A DNA stretch of 64,000 bases from Trifolium pratense (taxonomy: Eukaryota > Streptophyta > Magnoliopsida > Fabales > Fabaceae): contig NC_060063.1 of the NCBI RefSeq assembly GCF_020283565.1, positions 25,474,777-25,538,776 of the forward strand, written 5' to 3'. Each line of letters opens with the position of its first letter. The first letter of the stretch is position 1. Below the pieces are notes generated by a model that ran no database searches, was not told the DNA's origin, and saw only the letters and a list, made by a program, of their open reading frames with translations. The translations under genes and the position numbers were made by a program. Positions 11,169 through 22,289 of the stretch are shown here, piece after piece.

Positions 11169-12605
11169 TCACATAGAAGGACTTGCGTCAGAGTCCTCCT
11201 CCTCTACCTCAGTATCACCACCTGCAATATCATTAAGAACACCAAGATTGACATTGGAAAACACCTTGAGGTCAACAATCATTTGCTTCCTAGGCAAAAC
11301 ATCAGTTTGACTGGTTGACAGATGATGCAACACAGTCTGCAGCATGCGTACCCTCAGACAGTCTAAAATCAAAAGACAAATCACAACCTCTCTTACTAGG
11401 AACACCAGCCTTAGTACAAATGTCAGGATGTTGAGCTAGAATAATGTCATACATTAGTGTAGGAAAGACTATAGACATCTTCACAGTACATGACTTACCA
11501 TGCAGAACAGTTTCATCAAGAATATAAGAACTAAAGGCAAAAGGTGATCTGGTCCCTACAACATATATAAACCTAGCCAAACCTGTAGCCACAGTATTGG
11601 AATGAGTAGTTGGAGCCCAGTTGCAGTTTTCATCAATCCAGCTGCATTAATCAAATCAACAAGCTTTTGGCATTGTAAAAAGACTTCACTTAAATTCCTT
11701 TCCACAGCAAGCCTTCTTTTTATCACAAATTTCCACCTGTCAACATTTTTAAAACGATGAAAGGAAATGTTGTCAATGGGTACAGGGGATACATCTTGAG
11801 GGATCCTCTTTTTCTTCACAGACTTCTTTGAGGATGCTGCAGGCGATGCAGTAGCATGTTGGTCTTCCTCAAACTCTGAATCACTAGAGGAAATAGTCTT
11901 CCTCCTCAAAAGCTTCTTCTTTGGCTCAGAGGGCCTAGTAATCTTACTCCACTGTCTTTTAAGACCATAGATTTTCTTTTCCTTGGCAGTCTTGACAGGA
12001 ACATTAGAAACAGCTACACCTTTACCAGCATTGCTCCTTAACCTCCTAGTACTAGAAGCAGGAGTTCTCTCAGTAAGGTTGAGATTGTCCACATAAATAA
12101 CATTTGAATCTTTCTCAGCAGATTCATCAACATTCAAAGGAACAGACATAGTTTTACCACTATCATCAACATAAGGGATCACATAGATATCATGAACAAA
12201 AACATTATCAGTAGTAGTTGCTTCAGAACCCTTTTCTTTGTCAGGAACAATAACATCATCTAGAGACTCGGGTATCACGACGTTATCCAAATTTTCCCGT
12301 GCTGCAGATGTTGTAGCATCATGTGCAGCATCTTTCTCAGGAACACTCTTCTTGACATGTTCCAACACAGAGTCATCTTTGACCTCAGTTGGAGCGCTAA
12401 TATCATTACCAACAAATGTTAAACACAGCAGGGGAGAACACCACATAACTTTCTCTGACAAATACTTTCTCACCACAAGAAACATCCTTATCATCAACAA
12501 ACACACATTTCTTACCAAATCTTCAGATGTTTCAACATTACCCATAACAGCGTGCATTACTAAATAAGTTGAAGAGAAAACTGCACGCCACACTTGCAAT
12601 AATTG
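11169..12605 (-). pseudogene. SIRE-type envelope-like region of C2, decayed
   Basis: Directly downstream of the pol UAG and in the same frame, an open stretch of about 347 codons runs to 11556. It has a polar, lysine- and serine-rich middle with several acidic or hydrophobic patches. It then enters a conserved block (VDRWKFVIKRRLAVERNLSE) known from SIRE-type envelope-like / putative plant transposon proteins. After AAGLMKT the frame is lost. The continuation (ATGLARFIYVVGT) sits in another frame at 11302-11592, followed by a third short frame to 11169. The middle of the family's globular domain appears deleted. No convincing transmembrane segment is visible, so a true envelope function is unproven. 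Confidence 0.75.
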
Positions 12606-12608
12606 CTA
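12600..12608 (-). promoter_or_regulatory. Probable stop-codon readthrough signal, UAG CAA UUA
   Basis: The last gag-pol codons read TCT GAA GAG TTA TAG CAA TTA on the minus strand, and the env-like region continues in frame. UAG followed by CAA-UUA is the tobacco-mosaic-type CAR-YYA leaky context. Stop-codon suppression is the reported route to env-like expression in soybean SIRE1. Function in this copy is inferred. Confidence 0.75.
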
Positions 12609-15600
12609 TAACTCTTCAGATAGGCAAATCCCAAGTTTGCCTCTCAATTTTTCAAATTGGACCGCATCTAGAGCCTTAGTAAAAATATCAGCCAGTTGTT
12701 CTTCAGTGGCAATATGCTCAAGAGTTATAATACCTTCTTCAACAAGATCTCTGATAAAATGGTGCCTAATATCAATATGCTTCGTCCTACTATGTTGGAT
12801 AGGATTCTTTGAAATATTGATTGCACTAAGGTTATCACAGTACAATGCCATAACATCTTGTACCACATTGTACTCCAGCAACATTTGTTTCATCCATAAT
12901 AGTTGGGAACAACTACTACCAGCAGCTATGTACTCTGCTTCAGCTGTAGATAAAGATACACAATTTTGTTTCTTGCTGAACCAGGATATAAGATTGTTGC
13001 CTAAAAAGAAACAAGCTCCTGAGGTGCTCTTTCTATCATCTGCACAACCTGCCCAATCAGCATCACAATACCCCACTAGCATAGAATTCTCACCATGAGT
13101 GTATAAGATTCCATAGTCACATGTACCATTCACATACTTCAAAATTCTTTTCACTTGAGCAAGATGACTCATCTTTGGCTCAGCTTGGTGCCTAGCACAT
13201 ACTCCTACAACAAAGGTAATATCAGGCCTGCTGGCTGTAAGATACAGTAAGCTTCCTATCATGCTTCTATAAAGACATTGATCAACATCAACTCCCTTTT
13301 CATCTTTGGTAAGCTTTAAATCGGTTGCTGCAGGTGTTCTTTTATGAGCAGCACTTTCCATACCAAACTTCTTCACTATATTTCTTGCATACTTGCTTTG
13401 GGAGATAAAAATAGTATCTTCCATCTGCTTTACCTGGAGCCCAAGAAAGTAGGTTAGTTCACCTACAAGACTCATCTCAAACTCAGACTGCATTTGCTGC
13501 ACGAAATGCTGTACCATCTCACTAGACATTCCTCCAAAGACAATGTCATCAACATAGATTTGTGCTATCAGAAATTTGCCTTGGTCTTCTTTCACAAATA
13601 GAGTCTTGTCGTTTCCTCCTTTCCTGTAGCCTTGACTAATAAGGAACTCAGTCAATCTTTCATACCATGCTCGAGGTGCTTGTTTTAATCCATATAGAGC
13701 TTTCTTTAATTTGTAAACATGATTTGGAAAGCTTGGATCAACAAACCCCTTTGGTTGTTCCACATACACTTCTTCATTTAAGTACCCATTGAGGAAGGCA
13801 CTTTTCACATCCATTTGGAATAACTTGAATTTTAGAATGCATGCCACTCCTAGAAGTAATCTAATGGATTCAAGACGAGCAACTGGAGCAAAGGTCTCAT
13901 CAAAATCTATCCCTTCAATCTGTGAGTATCCTTGTGCAACCAGCCTTGCCTTGTTTCTGGTCACAGTTCCACTTTCATCAGACTTGTTCTTGTAGACCCA
14001 TTTGGTACCAATTACATTTGCATTTTCAGGTCTAGGAACCAAGTCCCAAACTTCATTCCTCTTGAACTGATTTAGCTCTTCTTGCATAGCATTTATCCAG
14101 AACTCATCAGTCAGAGCTTCCTTCACATTTTTTGGCTCAAATTTAGACACAAAACAAGCATTAGAAACTAAGTCAAGTGTCCTTCTAGTAGTAATTCCTT
14201 GATTGGGATTACCAATAATCAGGTCTGTAGGGTGATTCTTTTGAGTACGAGTAGAAGGTCCTTTCTTTGGAGTAGCAGAGATTTGTTCAGATGCAGTAAC
14301 CTCTGTATCATTCTTGGATTCATTAGTAGTTTCACAATCTACACCACCTGTTATAGATGTTGTAGCATCTTCTGTATCATCTTCAGCAGTTTCACTTGAG
14401 GTGTCATCTATTACCACATTTATAGACTCCATCATGGTTTTGGTTCTATTATTATATACTCTGTAGGCTCTACTATTTGTTGAGTATCCCAAGAATATGC
14501 CCTCATCACTTTTAGGGTCCATTTTGGTTCTTGGTTCTCTATCAGACAAGATGTAGCATTTGCTACCAAACACATGGAAGTGCTTAACAGTAGGTTTCCT
14601 CTCTTTCCATAATTCGTACAGAGTAGTTGTTGTTCCAGATCTCAGGGTGACACGATTATGAATATAGCAGGCAGTATTCATAGCTTCTGCCCAAAAACCA
14701 TGTGAAAGCTTCTTTGCATGTAACATTACCCTTGCAGACTCTTGTATAGTTCTATTTTTCCTTTCGACTACACCATTTTGTTGTGGTGTAATGGGAGATG
14801 AGAATTCATGTATGATGCCTTCAGAGGCACAGAAGTTAGAGAACCTGGAGTTTTCAAACTCCTTACCATGATCACTTCTGATCCTTAATACAACATTGTT
14901 TTTCTCCCTTTGAAGTTGAATACATAGATCTTTGAACACATCAAAGGTTTCTGATTTCTTTCTAATAAAATTTATCCAGGTGTATCTAGAAAAGTCATCA
15001 ACAACAACATATGCGTACCTTTTACCTCCCAAGCTTTCAGTTTGCATAAGACCCATCAAGTCCATGTGTAGAAGTTCAAGAACTCTGGTGGTGGTAAGAT
15101 GCTGCAGCTTTGGATGTGGCATCTTGGTTTGTTTCCCAATCTGACAGTCTCCACATATGCTACCTTCTTCAATTTTGAGATTTGGCAGTCCTCTGATGGC
15201 TTCTTTAGATATTGCTTTTTTCATGCTTCTTAGATTAAGATGACCAAGCTTTTGGTGCCATAGTTTTACTTCATCTTCTTTAGTGATTAAGCATGTTGAC
15301 ATATTTGCTTCTTCTTGGGGAACCCATAGATAACAGTTGTCTTTTGATCTGACACCTTTCATCAAAATCTCACCTTCGTTATTTGTAACCAAACATTCAG
15401 ACTTGGTGAAGTTTACTTTCATTCCTTGGTCGCATAGTTGACTAATACTTATCAAATTTGCAGTCAATCCTCTTACTAACAGCACATTGTTTAGTTTAGG
15501 CAAGCTATTACTTCTGAGCTCCCCTATCCCAACAATTTCTCCTTTTGCACCATCACCAAAGGTTACAAAGCTGGTTGAATAAGACTTTATGCCAACAAGA

Positions 15601-17477
15601 AATTTACTTATTCCGGTCATGTGTCTTGAACAGCCACTATCGAAGTACCAGTCTTCCCTTGATGAAGCTCTAAGTGATGTGTGAGCAATCAGAGCAGTAG
15701 TCTCTTCTTCAGGTTGAGTTGTATCACTTTTCTTCTCATTTTCACCTTTAGGTTTCCATTCTTGTTGAGTAGAGACAGTTGTGGAAACAGGTTTATGTTG
15801 AGGACGTCTGTTAGGGTACCCATATAGTTTGTAGCAGTAAGGCCTTATGTGCCCTTTTCTACCACAGTAATGACATCTCCAAGCAGGGTGTTTTCTTCTA
15901 TTTCTTGACATGGGATGCTGCTGGTGATGCTGCGGCTTCTGATAAGGCATCCTTTGCTTCTGAGTTTCTCTAGGATCCATGTACATGAGGTCAGGACTGT
16001 ATTTTTTGAATTTGTTGACATTCTCATAGCTAAGCCCAATATTCCTAGGCTTTCGAACATTTTTCTCTAAGATTTCCTCCAGTTGACCATCAGCCTTATG
16101 AAGTTTGTCAAGATGCTCATCATCTTTATACAACATGTCAGAGAATTTTCTCAGCCGCCAAATGTCAGCATTTAATTTTTCAATGACTTCCTTAGCTTCT
16201 TCAAGATCAGAGGATAGATAATTTACCTTCTTTTGAAGTTCCTCCATCTTTGATATATTCTCAAATTTTTCTGCTTTCAACTCATTGATGGTTACCTTTT
16301 GTTTCTCAATAACCCTGCAGATTTCTTCACTCTTAGAACAAAGTTCCTTGTAGGATTCAGCAAGCTCTTCATAGGTTACCTCTCCATCATCAGATTCTGT
16401 ATCAGATGTAACAATACCTGTTAGGACTGAGATATGTTTAGCAGTTACAGATGCTGTATCATCTTCTGAATCATCATCCTCAGACCAACTGACAGTTAGC
16501 CCTTTCTTTGTTCTCTTCTGATATGTTGGACACTCAGGTCTGATGTGACCATATCCTTCACATTCATGACATCGAATGTTTCTGTTTAAGTTTGATTTTT
16601 CATCATTTTTAGGCTTTCCTTGATTTTCATTGCTGCGCATAGTGCCTGGAGCATTGTTTTTGAAATTTGATCTGGGTCTCTTATCCATTCGTTTCAGAAC
16701 TTTGTTGAATTGTTTTCCCAATAACACCATGGCCTCAGAAATTCTCTCATTAGATTCTTCTTCATCCTCCAGTTCTTCTTCATTATTTTTAGATGAGAAG
16801 GCAATGCTCTTATTTTTCTTTTCACTTCTTCCATTTGCAACACTTTCATAAGTTTGGAGTGATCCAACCAGTTCATCCAACTTCATCTGAGATATGTTTT
16901 TGGCTTCTTCCATAGCTGTGACTTTCATATCAAATTTCTTTGGAAGAGATCTGAGCATTTTTCTTACTAACTTTTCTTCGGGAATTTTCTCCCCCAAAGC
17001 ATCAAATTGATTATCATAATCTAGAATAGTCATATGAAAATCTTGAATTGTTTCCTCATCCTTCATACGTAAATTTTCAAACTGAGTAGTAAGGATCTGT
17101 AATTTGGACATTTTTACCTGAGGAGTACCTTCATGAACAGTTTCAAGAATCTTCCATGCTTCCTTGGCTGAGACACATTTTTTGATCAGTTTGAAAATGT
17201 GTTTGTCTACCCCATTGTATAATGCATATAGTGCTTTTGAGTTTCCCAAAGCAAGCTCATCTTCTTCTTTAGACCAGTCCTCCTCAGCTTTTAGTTCAAG
17301 TGTTGGCTTTCCATCCTTGTCCATGACTACAGGGGGGTCCCATCCTTTCAGAACAGCTTTCCAAGTTTTGCTATCCATAGATTTTAGGAAAGCAATCATG
17401 CGTGATTTCCAATAATCATAGTTGGAGACACCAACTAGAAGCGGTGGTCTGCTTACAAGCCCTCCTTCTTTGTCCAT
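12606..17477 (-). CDS. Intact copia gag-pol polyprotein of C2
   Basis: This 1623-residue frame encodes capsid, nucleocapsid, protease, integrase, reverse transcriptase and RNase H, for particle assembly and cDNA integration. The gag domain covers about residues 1-300. Two CCHC knuckles sit near 301-314 ([14 protein letters not shown]) and 532-545 ([14 protein letters not shown]), with a coiled-coil-like acidic stretch between. The protease motif DSG is near 612. Integrase follows, with its HHCC zinc site, the D..D..E residues in [15 protein letters not shown] and NGVVERKN. Reverse transcriptase has YVDD near 1306, and RNase H has TAEAEY near 1510. The start ATG lies 64 bp inside the 5' LTR edge, just past the primer site. 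All catalytic motifs I can check are present; one conserved-looking Pro after the first integrase Asp is Leu. It may be autonomous for gag-pol functions. Confidence 0.96.
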   Translation of the reverse strand: MDKEGGLVSRPPLLVGVSNYDYWKSRMIAFLKSMDSKTWKAVLKGWDPPVVMDKDGKPTLELKAEEDWSKEEDELALGNSKALYALYNGVDKHIFKLIKKCVSAKEAWKILETVHEGTPQVKMSKLQILTTQFENLRMKDEETIQDFHMTILDYDNQFDALGEKIPEEKLVRKMLRSLPKKFDMKVTAMEEAKNISQMKLDELVGSLQTYESVANGRSEKKNKSIAFSSKNNEEELEDEEESNERISEAMVLLGKQFNKVLKRMDKRPRSNFKNNAPGTMRSNENQGKPKNDEKSNLNRNIRCHECEGYGHIRPECPTYQKRTKKGLTVSWSEDDDSEDDTASVTAKHISVLTGIVTSDTESDDGEVTYEELAESYKELCSKSEEICRVIEKQKVTINELKAEKFENISKMEELQKKVNYLSSDLEEAKEVIEKLNADIWRLRKFSDMLYKDDEHLDKLHKADGQLEEILEKNVRKPRNIGLSYENVNKFKKYSPDLMYMDPRETQKQRMPYQKPQHHQQHPMSRNRRKHPAWRCHYCGRKGHIRPYCYKLYGYPNRRPQHKPVSTTVSTQQEWKPKGENEKKSDTTQPEEETTALIAHTSLRASSREDWYFDSGCSRHMTGISKFLVGIKSYSTSFVTFGDGAKGEIVGIGELRSNSLPKLNNVLLVRGLTANLISISQLCDQGMKVNFTKSECLVTNNEGEILMKGVRSKDNCYLWVPQEEANMSTCLITKEDEVKLWHQKLGHLNLRSMKKAISKEAIRGLPNLKIEEGSICGDCQIGKQTKMPHPKLQHLTTTRVLELLHMDLMGLMQTESLGGKRYAYVVVDDFSRYTWINFIRKKSETFDVFKDLCIQLQREKNNVVLRIRSDHGKEFENSRFSNFCASEGIIHEFSSPITPQQNGVVERKNRTIQESARVMLHAKKLSHGFWAEAMNTACYIHNRVTLRSGTTTTLYELWKERKPTVKHFHVFGSKCYILSDREPRTKMDPKSDEGIFLGYSTNSRAYRVYNNRTKTMMESINVVIDDTSSETAEDDTEDATTSITGGVDCETTNESKNDTEVTASEQISATPKKGPSTRTQKNHPTDLIIGNPNQGITTRRTLDLVSNACFVSKFEPKNVKEALTDEFWINAMQEELNQFKRNEVWDLVPRPENANVIGTKWVYKNKSDESGTVTRNKARLVAQGYSQIEGIDFDETFAPVARLESIRLLLGVACILKFKLFQMDVKSAFLNGYLNEEVYVEQPKGFVDPSFPNHVYKLKKALYGLKQAPRAWYERLTEFLISQGYRKGGNDKTLFVKEDQGKFLIAQIYVDDIVFGGMSSEMVQHFVQQMQSEFEMSLVGELTYFLGLQVKQMEDTIFISQSKYARNIVKKFGMESAAHKRTPAATDLKLTKDEKGVDVDQCLYRSMIGSLLYLTASRPDITFVVGVCARHQAEPKMSHLAQVKRILKYVNGTCDYGILYTHGENSMLVGYCDADWAGCADDRKSTSGACFFLGNNLISWFSKKQNCVSLSTAEAEYIAAGSSCSQLLWMKQMLLEYNVVQDVMALYCDNLSAINISKNPIQHSRTKHIDIRHHFIRDLVEEGIITLEHIATEEQLADIFTKALDAVQFEKLRGKLGICLSEEL

Positions 17478-17524
17478 GTTGCCAGAAATTCTCCCTGGAG
17501 CTCACCCTATAACCAGAAAGGGTG

Positions 17525-17540
17525 CCTGCTCTGATGCCAA
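17525..17540 (-). other. Primer-binding site of C2
   Basis: On the minus strand TTGGCATCAGAGCAGG follows the 5' LTR immediately. It matches the initiator-tRNA-Met complement with one or two mismatches. Confidence 0.8.
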
Positions 17541-17541
17541 T

Positions 17542-18531
17542 TGTAATCTGGCACGCAGTGAACACAATGCTGCACAAGATGCTATAGCACACGTTGCAGC
17601 AAGACAGTCGCAGAACACAGTAAACAAATAAATAAATTGTAGAATAATAAATAAGACAGGTAGTTGTTAACCCAGTTCAGTGCAACGTCACCTACTCTGG
17701 GGGATACCAATCCAGGAATGAATCCACTATAATAGCTCTAGTTCAAAGCCCTCGACCAACACCCGGTACTTGACTTATCACCTAGACACTACCCGTGCAA
17801 TCCTACCTAAGAACCTCTTAGATAATGAGACCCCGTCCCAAATTCCTCCTAACAACACGTACTATGTTGCTGTCAATAATAACAATCAGGATGGAGACAC
17901 TCTCCTAGAAACTAGACCACACTCTTGCTTAAAAGCTTATGAGTGAATCACACACACTAACTCCGTGCTTAAAAGCTTAGGAGTAGCTTACAATTAACAA
18001 TAAAACACAGTCCTAAACTTGCATCAAAGTGACACAAGAAAGGCTGACAAAAGACACAAACTCTAAACCTTAAAACCTCACACTTTGTAAAAAACACGGT
18101 TTAGAATACATGAGTAGAATAGCTTGAGGCTTCACATATTTATAGTCTTCAATTGTCTTGATGGGCAAGCTAGGTCTTCAGACATGTACAACTGTAGGAA
18201 TTTCGGCCCAACCCTAAATTAATTTCAAAAATATAATTTGTTTGTTTCATGTTGTACCAAACAAAAAAAAACGCCAAAAATATAATATAATTATATTTTT
18301 GTTTTAAATAACATTCCTTCAGCCGACTTCAATAAAACTTGCTGAGCAAGGCTCGTTTTGCCCAGACACACGTGCCTGAATATATAATTGAAGCAAATCT
18401 TGACTCAGATTTGAAATAAAAATTCTGCACGAAAACAGAGTATCAGTATGCTGTACTATAATGCTACAGCATCTCAGTCCAGCATCTGGCTGGTTGGCTT
18501 TTGCAAAATGTAGCCAATCAAAACACCAACA
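17542..18531 (-). repeat. 5' LTR of C2
   Basis: Identical in length to the LTR at 9334-10323, with six transitions between them. Minus-strand TATA box CTATAAATATG near 18134-18148. The 3-prime-flanking ataga completes the target duplication. Confidence 0.95.
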
Positions 18532-18642
18532 ATAGAAGTTATTTTTTTAAAGCAAAATGAACTCATTTTATTCAATATAATAGAAGAGATACAATCAGGT
18601 GGATAATAATGATGAACATTGGGGGCTAGACTGAAATAAAGA

Positions 18643-19030
18643 TCACACCCTTGCAAGATTGTGAGAAACTATATTGACTTGCCTCCTACAACTAATATTA
18701 GAAATTAGAAGGGAACTACAAGTTGAGATTAAAGTGTCAAGCTCACTCGCATACATACAGTCATTACAAAAAACATTCATAACCTGAAGACAACCACTTT
18801 TGAAGATTACTCTCTCAAAGCCAATTGACAAGCGAGCGCGAGCATATGCTTCATTGCAGTAGTTTCACATTCAGCAGTAACTACAAAGAAAAATATCATA
18901 GTATGTGTCTGGACAAAGGAACCCAAGCAATCACGAAAGCATATACTAATACCGAATTTCTCATATGTAATGAAAATAGCTCCATCAACATTACACTTTA
19001 GCCAATTTGTGGAAGGTTAATTTCTCCGGG
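18643..19030 (-). pseudogene. RNase H-like domain of an old LINE (C-terminal part)
   Basis: Minus-strand translation, with minor frame changes, gives WLKCNVDGAIF, GISICFRDCLGSFV, AECETTA, RVIFKSGCLQVMN and RRQVNIVSHNLARV. These are the ordered motifs of the plant RVT_3-type RNase H found at the C-terminus of LINE polyproteins. The usual S-D-C acidic residue is S-G-C, and there is an in-frame stop just upstream of the domain. The upstream coding part lies to the right, separated by the CACTA insertion and Tekay element G1. It could instead derive from a host RVT_3 gene, but the LINE linker found at 20098-20244 favours a LINE. Confidence 0.8.
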
Positions 19031-19072
19031 CTGGTAAGCATAGGAGCTGGCGTAGGATCCACATTAATTAAG

Positions 19073-20097
19073 CATACAAGAAAACCTCATATTATTGACG
19101 GAATATTTTGAAGGCTTTAAGCACTCAATAATTCATTGAGGGCCCTAGGCCGTCAAGAAGTGGCACAATTTTTCAAAAATCTGACAAACACGTTATTTAG
19201 GGCCATGAGCCGCCAAGAATGTATGATCGATACGCGTTATTGAGGGTCCAGGGCCGCCAATAATTGTAAACGCGTTATTGAGGGCCATGGGCCGCTAAAA
19301 ATGTATGACTGATACGCGTTATTGAGGGTTCAGGGCCGCCAATAATTGTATGGATGCATAAATTCAAACTATTGTTTCCCTCTTTTCCTCTATATATTAT
19401 CCAACTTCAATAATTTTTTCACTTTCATTCTCACTCTAAACTTCTCTAACTTCTCTCTAAAATTTCATATTCTTCTATAATTTGAATTTTTTTTCCATAC
19501 TATTCAATTTTTTTCCTTCTAAAAAATAGAGATATATGTTAAAAAAACATTTAAGAAAAATGTTAGTTGTAAAGAAAAGAGAAATATTAGTTTTATGTAA
19601 AAATATTTAAACTTAAAAGAGTAGAGAAAAATCAAATTTTTTTAATTATTGCTATATATTGTTTTTAATATTTAAAGAATAGAGATATATGTTAGAAAAA
19701 TATTTAAAAAAAGTAATTAATTATTTAAAAAACAATTTCTAATTTTAAAATAATTAAATTATTAATCTAAGTATTTTTTTAAAAATAATTTAATTATTTA
19801 ATTATTTAAAAATCAAAATTTCTGATTTTTAAATAATTAAATTTTTTAAAAATATATTCACCAGCATTATTGAGGGCTGCAGGCCGCCAAAAACGCGTTT
19901 GTCAGTTGACCAAGCATTATTGAGAGCTGCAGGCCATCAAGAACGCGCTTGTCAATTAACTAAACATTATTGAGGGTTGCAGGCCGCCAATAATGTTATT
20001 GACGGTTCTGGGCCGCCAATAACGCTTACATTATTGACGGTTTTTAGCTCTTCTTGGAGGCTTTTGACCCTCAATAATCAAGTGTTTTCTTTCGACA
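19073..20097. mobile_element. Non-autonomous CACTA element inserted in the LINE remnant
   Basis: The left end reads CATACAAGAAAAC, one base short of CACTACAAGAAAAC. The right end reads GTTTTCTTTCGACAC, a decayed inverted copy. Subterminal repeats of the form TTATTGAGGGCC..GGCCGCCAATAA occur about five times on each side (19087-19350 and 19865-20080). Many fold as short hairpins. The middle holds a TATA-like and CT-rich stretch followed by AT-rich DNA. No transposase is present. The layout parallels the remnant at 7532-8538, although the repeat sequence differs. Confidence 0.8.
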
Positions 20098-20244
20098 CCA
20101 ATTAAAGTCTCGGATCAGGTCAGAAGCAAGCCTACAAGAAGTAACTGAGTTCACTTATACTCCCAATCCATTCATTACGTGAATGCCAAATACTCCAAAG
20201 TACAACGACAAAGATATGTTCTTTAGTTTCTTCCATACTCGAAA
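20098..20244 (-). pseudogene. LINE linker fragment between zf-RVT and RNase H domains
   Basis: Minus-strand translation includes VLWSIWHSRNEW, the hallmark W-x-I-W-x-x-R-N-x segment that links the zinc-binding region to RNase H in plant LINEs. Several stops follow. The fragment continues to the right of G1 at 40269, so G1 landed inside this pseudogene. Confidence 0.75.
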
Positions 20245-21021
20245 TGTAACACCCAAACCCCTTAACGCGTATTTATTGAATATAAATAAATAAAACACTT
20301 AAGAAAACTCAGGCGTCACATGTTATAATACAAAACCTCGGCATAATTAAAATCATGCTAGCACAGCGGAAATTAAAAACAAATAATTATCATAGTGCAT
20401 ATTATACAATAGTCATAATTGTTCACACAATATCCCTAGGCTCTAGGCCATATCAACAAAGGATATTATGTTTACAACCCAAAAGATAGGATTAGCAAAG
20501 TTAAATATGCCATCACGTGCTTAATACAATTCAAACGATTAACCCGACCCGGTAAAACCTAATCAGAGCAATTCTATACAACCCATCAAAAAGATATATA
20601 ACATATATCTAAGGAGTAGTCTATGCTAACTCCTCACCAAAAAGCGCACTACACGAGCACGAGCAGCCTCTAACTCTGATCGGGATCCTCAACCTGAGAA
20701 TCTGAACCCCCAACGGTCCAGCACATAACACAAAGCATGAGAGTTAGATCACATAATCAAAATACAAGTGCAAGTAAAAGGGTACTTAAACACTTCTTCT
20801 ATAATCATGCATATATCATACATTCATCCATATCCATCAACAATTTACAATTCAATTATAAGTACATAAACACATATAATCGAATACTCACACAATCAAT
20901 TATCACAATTATCCAAGTATGTGTCACATATCACTTATCACATAAATGTACACATATCCTAATGCATTCTAATGCGTCAACTTCATGCAATGTCACCCTA
21001 GACATATCTAATGCATGTGGT

Positions 21022-21260
21022 ACCGTTTCGTCTTTATTAGAGTATCTCACCTCTAATATTCGTCTTTATCGGATAAATATAATCTGATATCCGTCTTTAT
21101 TGGAATATCCAATATACAACAACAAAATTCATGAATGCATGTATATGTTTTTCATGAATTCACCAACAATTATTTAGCATAAAGCTCGTCATTTACTATG
21201 TGGAACACTATCCAACATACGTCATTATTAAGATTAACAAAACCTTAATATTCGTCATTT
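21022..21260 (-). repeat. Hairpin array in the G1 LTR
   Basis: Units spaced by CGTCTTTAT or CGTCATTAT carry stems TATTAGAG/CTCTAATA, TATCGGAT/ATCTGATA, TATTGGA/TCCAATA and TATTAAG/CCTTAATA. The second stem is imperfect here (G:T) but perfect in the right LTR (ATCCGATA near 39058-39070). Confidence 0.75.
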
Positions 21261-21417
21261 ACAACATCATACATGATTAACAATCGTTATAAGCATCAAC
21301 AAGCATAAACAAGCATCAACAATCATGTAAGAATACCATTATCATGAAGAATAAGACACTGATTTGAAACTACATGCAAAGGAAGATAGCAGATGAAAAA
21401 TTTGTGAAATCTGCAGT

Positions 21418-21570
21418 ATTTCCGCCTGGGGCGGAAATATTTACGCCCGGGGCGGAATATTTACGCCTGAGGCGGAAATGTTTACGCCTGGGGCGGAAAA
21501 ACTTCTGAAAGACTGGTTGCTCACTGTTCTGCCGTTTCAGGCGAAAATTATTGCGCCTGGGGCGGAAAAA
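21418..21570 (-). repeat. GC-rich minisatellite-like patch of the G1 LTR
   Basis: Five or so near-copies of CGCCTGGGGCGGAAA, spaced by tattta-like sequence, in an otherwise AT-rich LTR. The right LTR retains only the later copies (39407-39515). Confidence 0.8.
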
Positions 21571-22289
21571 CTTGCGTTTTCTGCACAAAAACGCCCAAAA
21601 ATCCCATTTTTCATGTTATAAATCCCAAAAGAGTTTGTATTCAAGCATAACAAACATGGATGAACACAAAAGGACAGTCCATTTCTCAGATCTACATCAT
21701 AAACATCGAAAAAGTAAAGATTGAACACTTTTTCATCAAAACTCTCAAGAACACAAAGTTCTTGAGTTTAATCTGTTATAAAACTCGTTTTTAACCATTA
21801 TTTTCGTTCATTAACCATGTTAAAAGCATGTTAAACATATTAAGAACCTTAGAAACGATTTCCATCAAGACAATCCATTCCAAACTAAAACGAAAATGGG
21901 GTGGAGGAAGTTCGGGTGAGGAGAAATCGACATTCTCCCCTTCCTCGGGTCACCCACGATTAAGGAATCTACTCTCATACCTGGATTCGAAGAAAACTCA
22001 ATGAAAAGATCTTGAATCTCTAGCTCTTCTTCTAGCCCTAGCTCCTCAAGCTCTCTTCCTCTCTCAAGAACACACAAGAACAAAAGAGAATAATGAATTC
22101 TCTCTTCCCTCATGGCCATATGGCGCCCCCTCACACACACAAGGCCCATTGGGCCTCAAGCCCAATTGGCTTGGCCCAATAACACGTTAACCCACTCTAC
22201 TCGCTTAATAACTAAAGTATTCGATAAATAACTCAAGTTATTAACTTAATTAAATTTCTACGTTAATAAAATATTTTAACACATAGAAA

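Larger units (their letters stand above)
9334..18531 (-). mobile_element. SIRE/Maximus-lineage copia retrotransposon (C2), recent insertion
   Basis: Complete element with two 990-bp LTRs and a perfect 5-bp target duplication ataga (9329-9333 and 18532-18536). From right to left it reads LTR, PBS, a 1623-codon gag-pol, a UAG stop, an env-like region, a long 3' untranslated region with PPT-like tracts, and LTR. The LTRs differ by six transitions that I can see (about 0.6%). At commonly used plant rates that means a few hundred thousand years. The long gag with two zinc knuckles and the downstream env-like ORF support the SIRE lineage. Confidence 0.96.

Noticed and set aside
11302..11592. Independent small gene
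   Set aside because: Its protein continues the env-like domain of C2 in a shifted frame.
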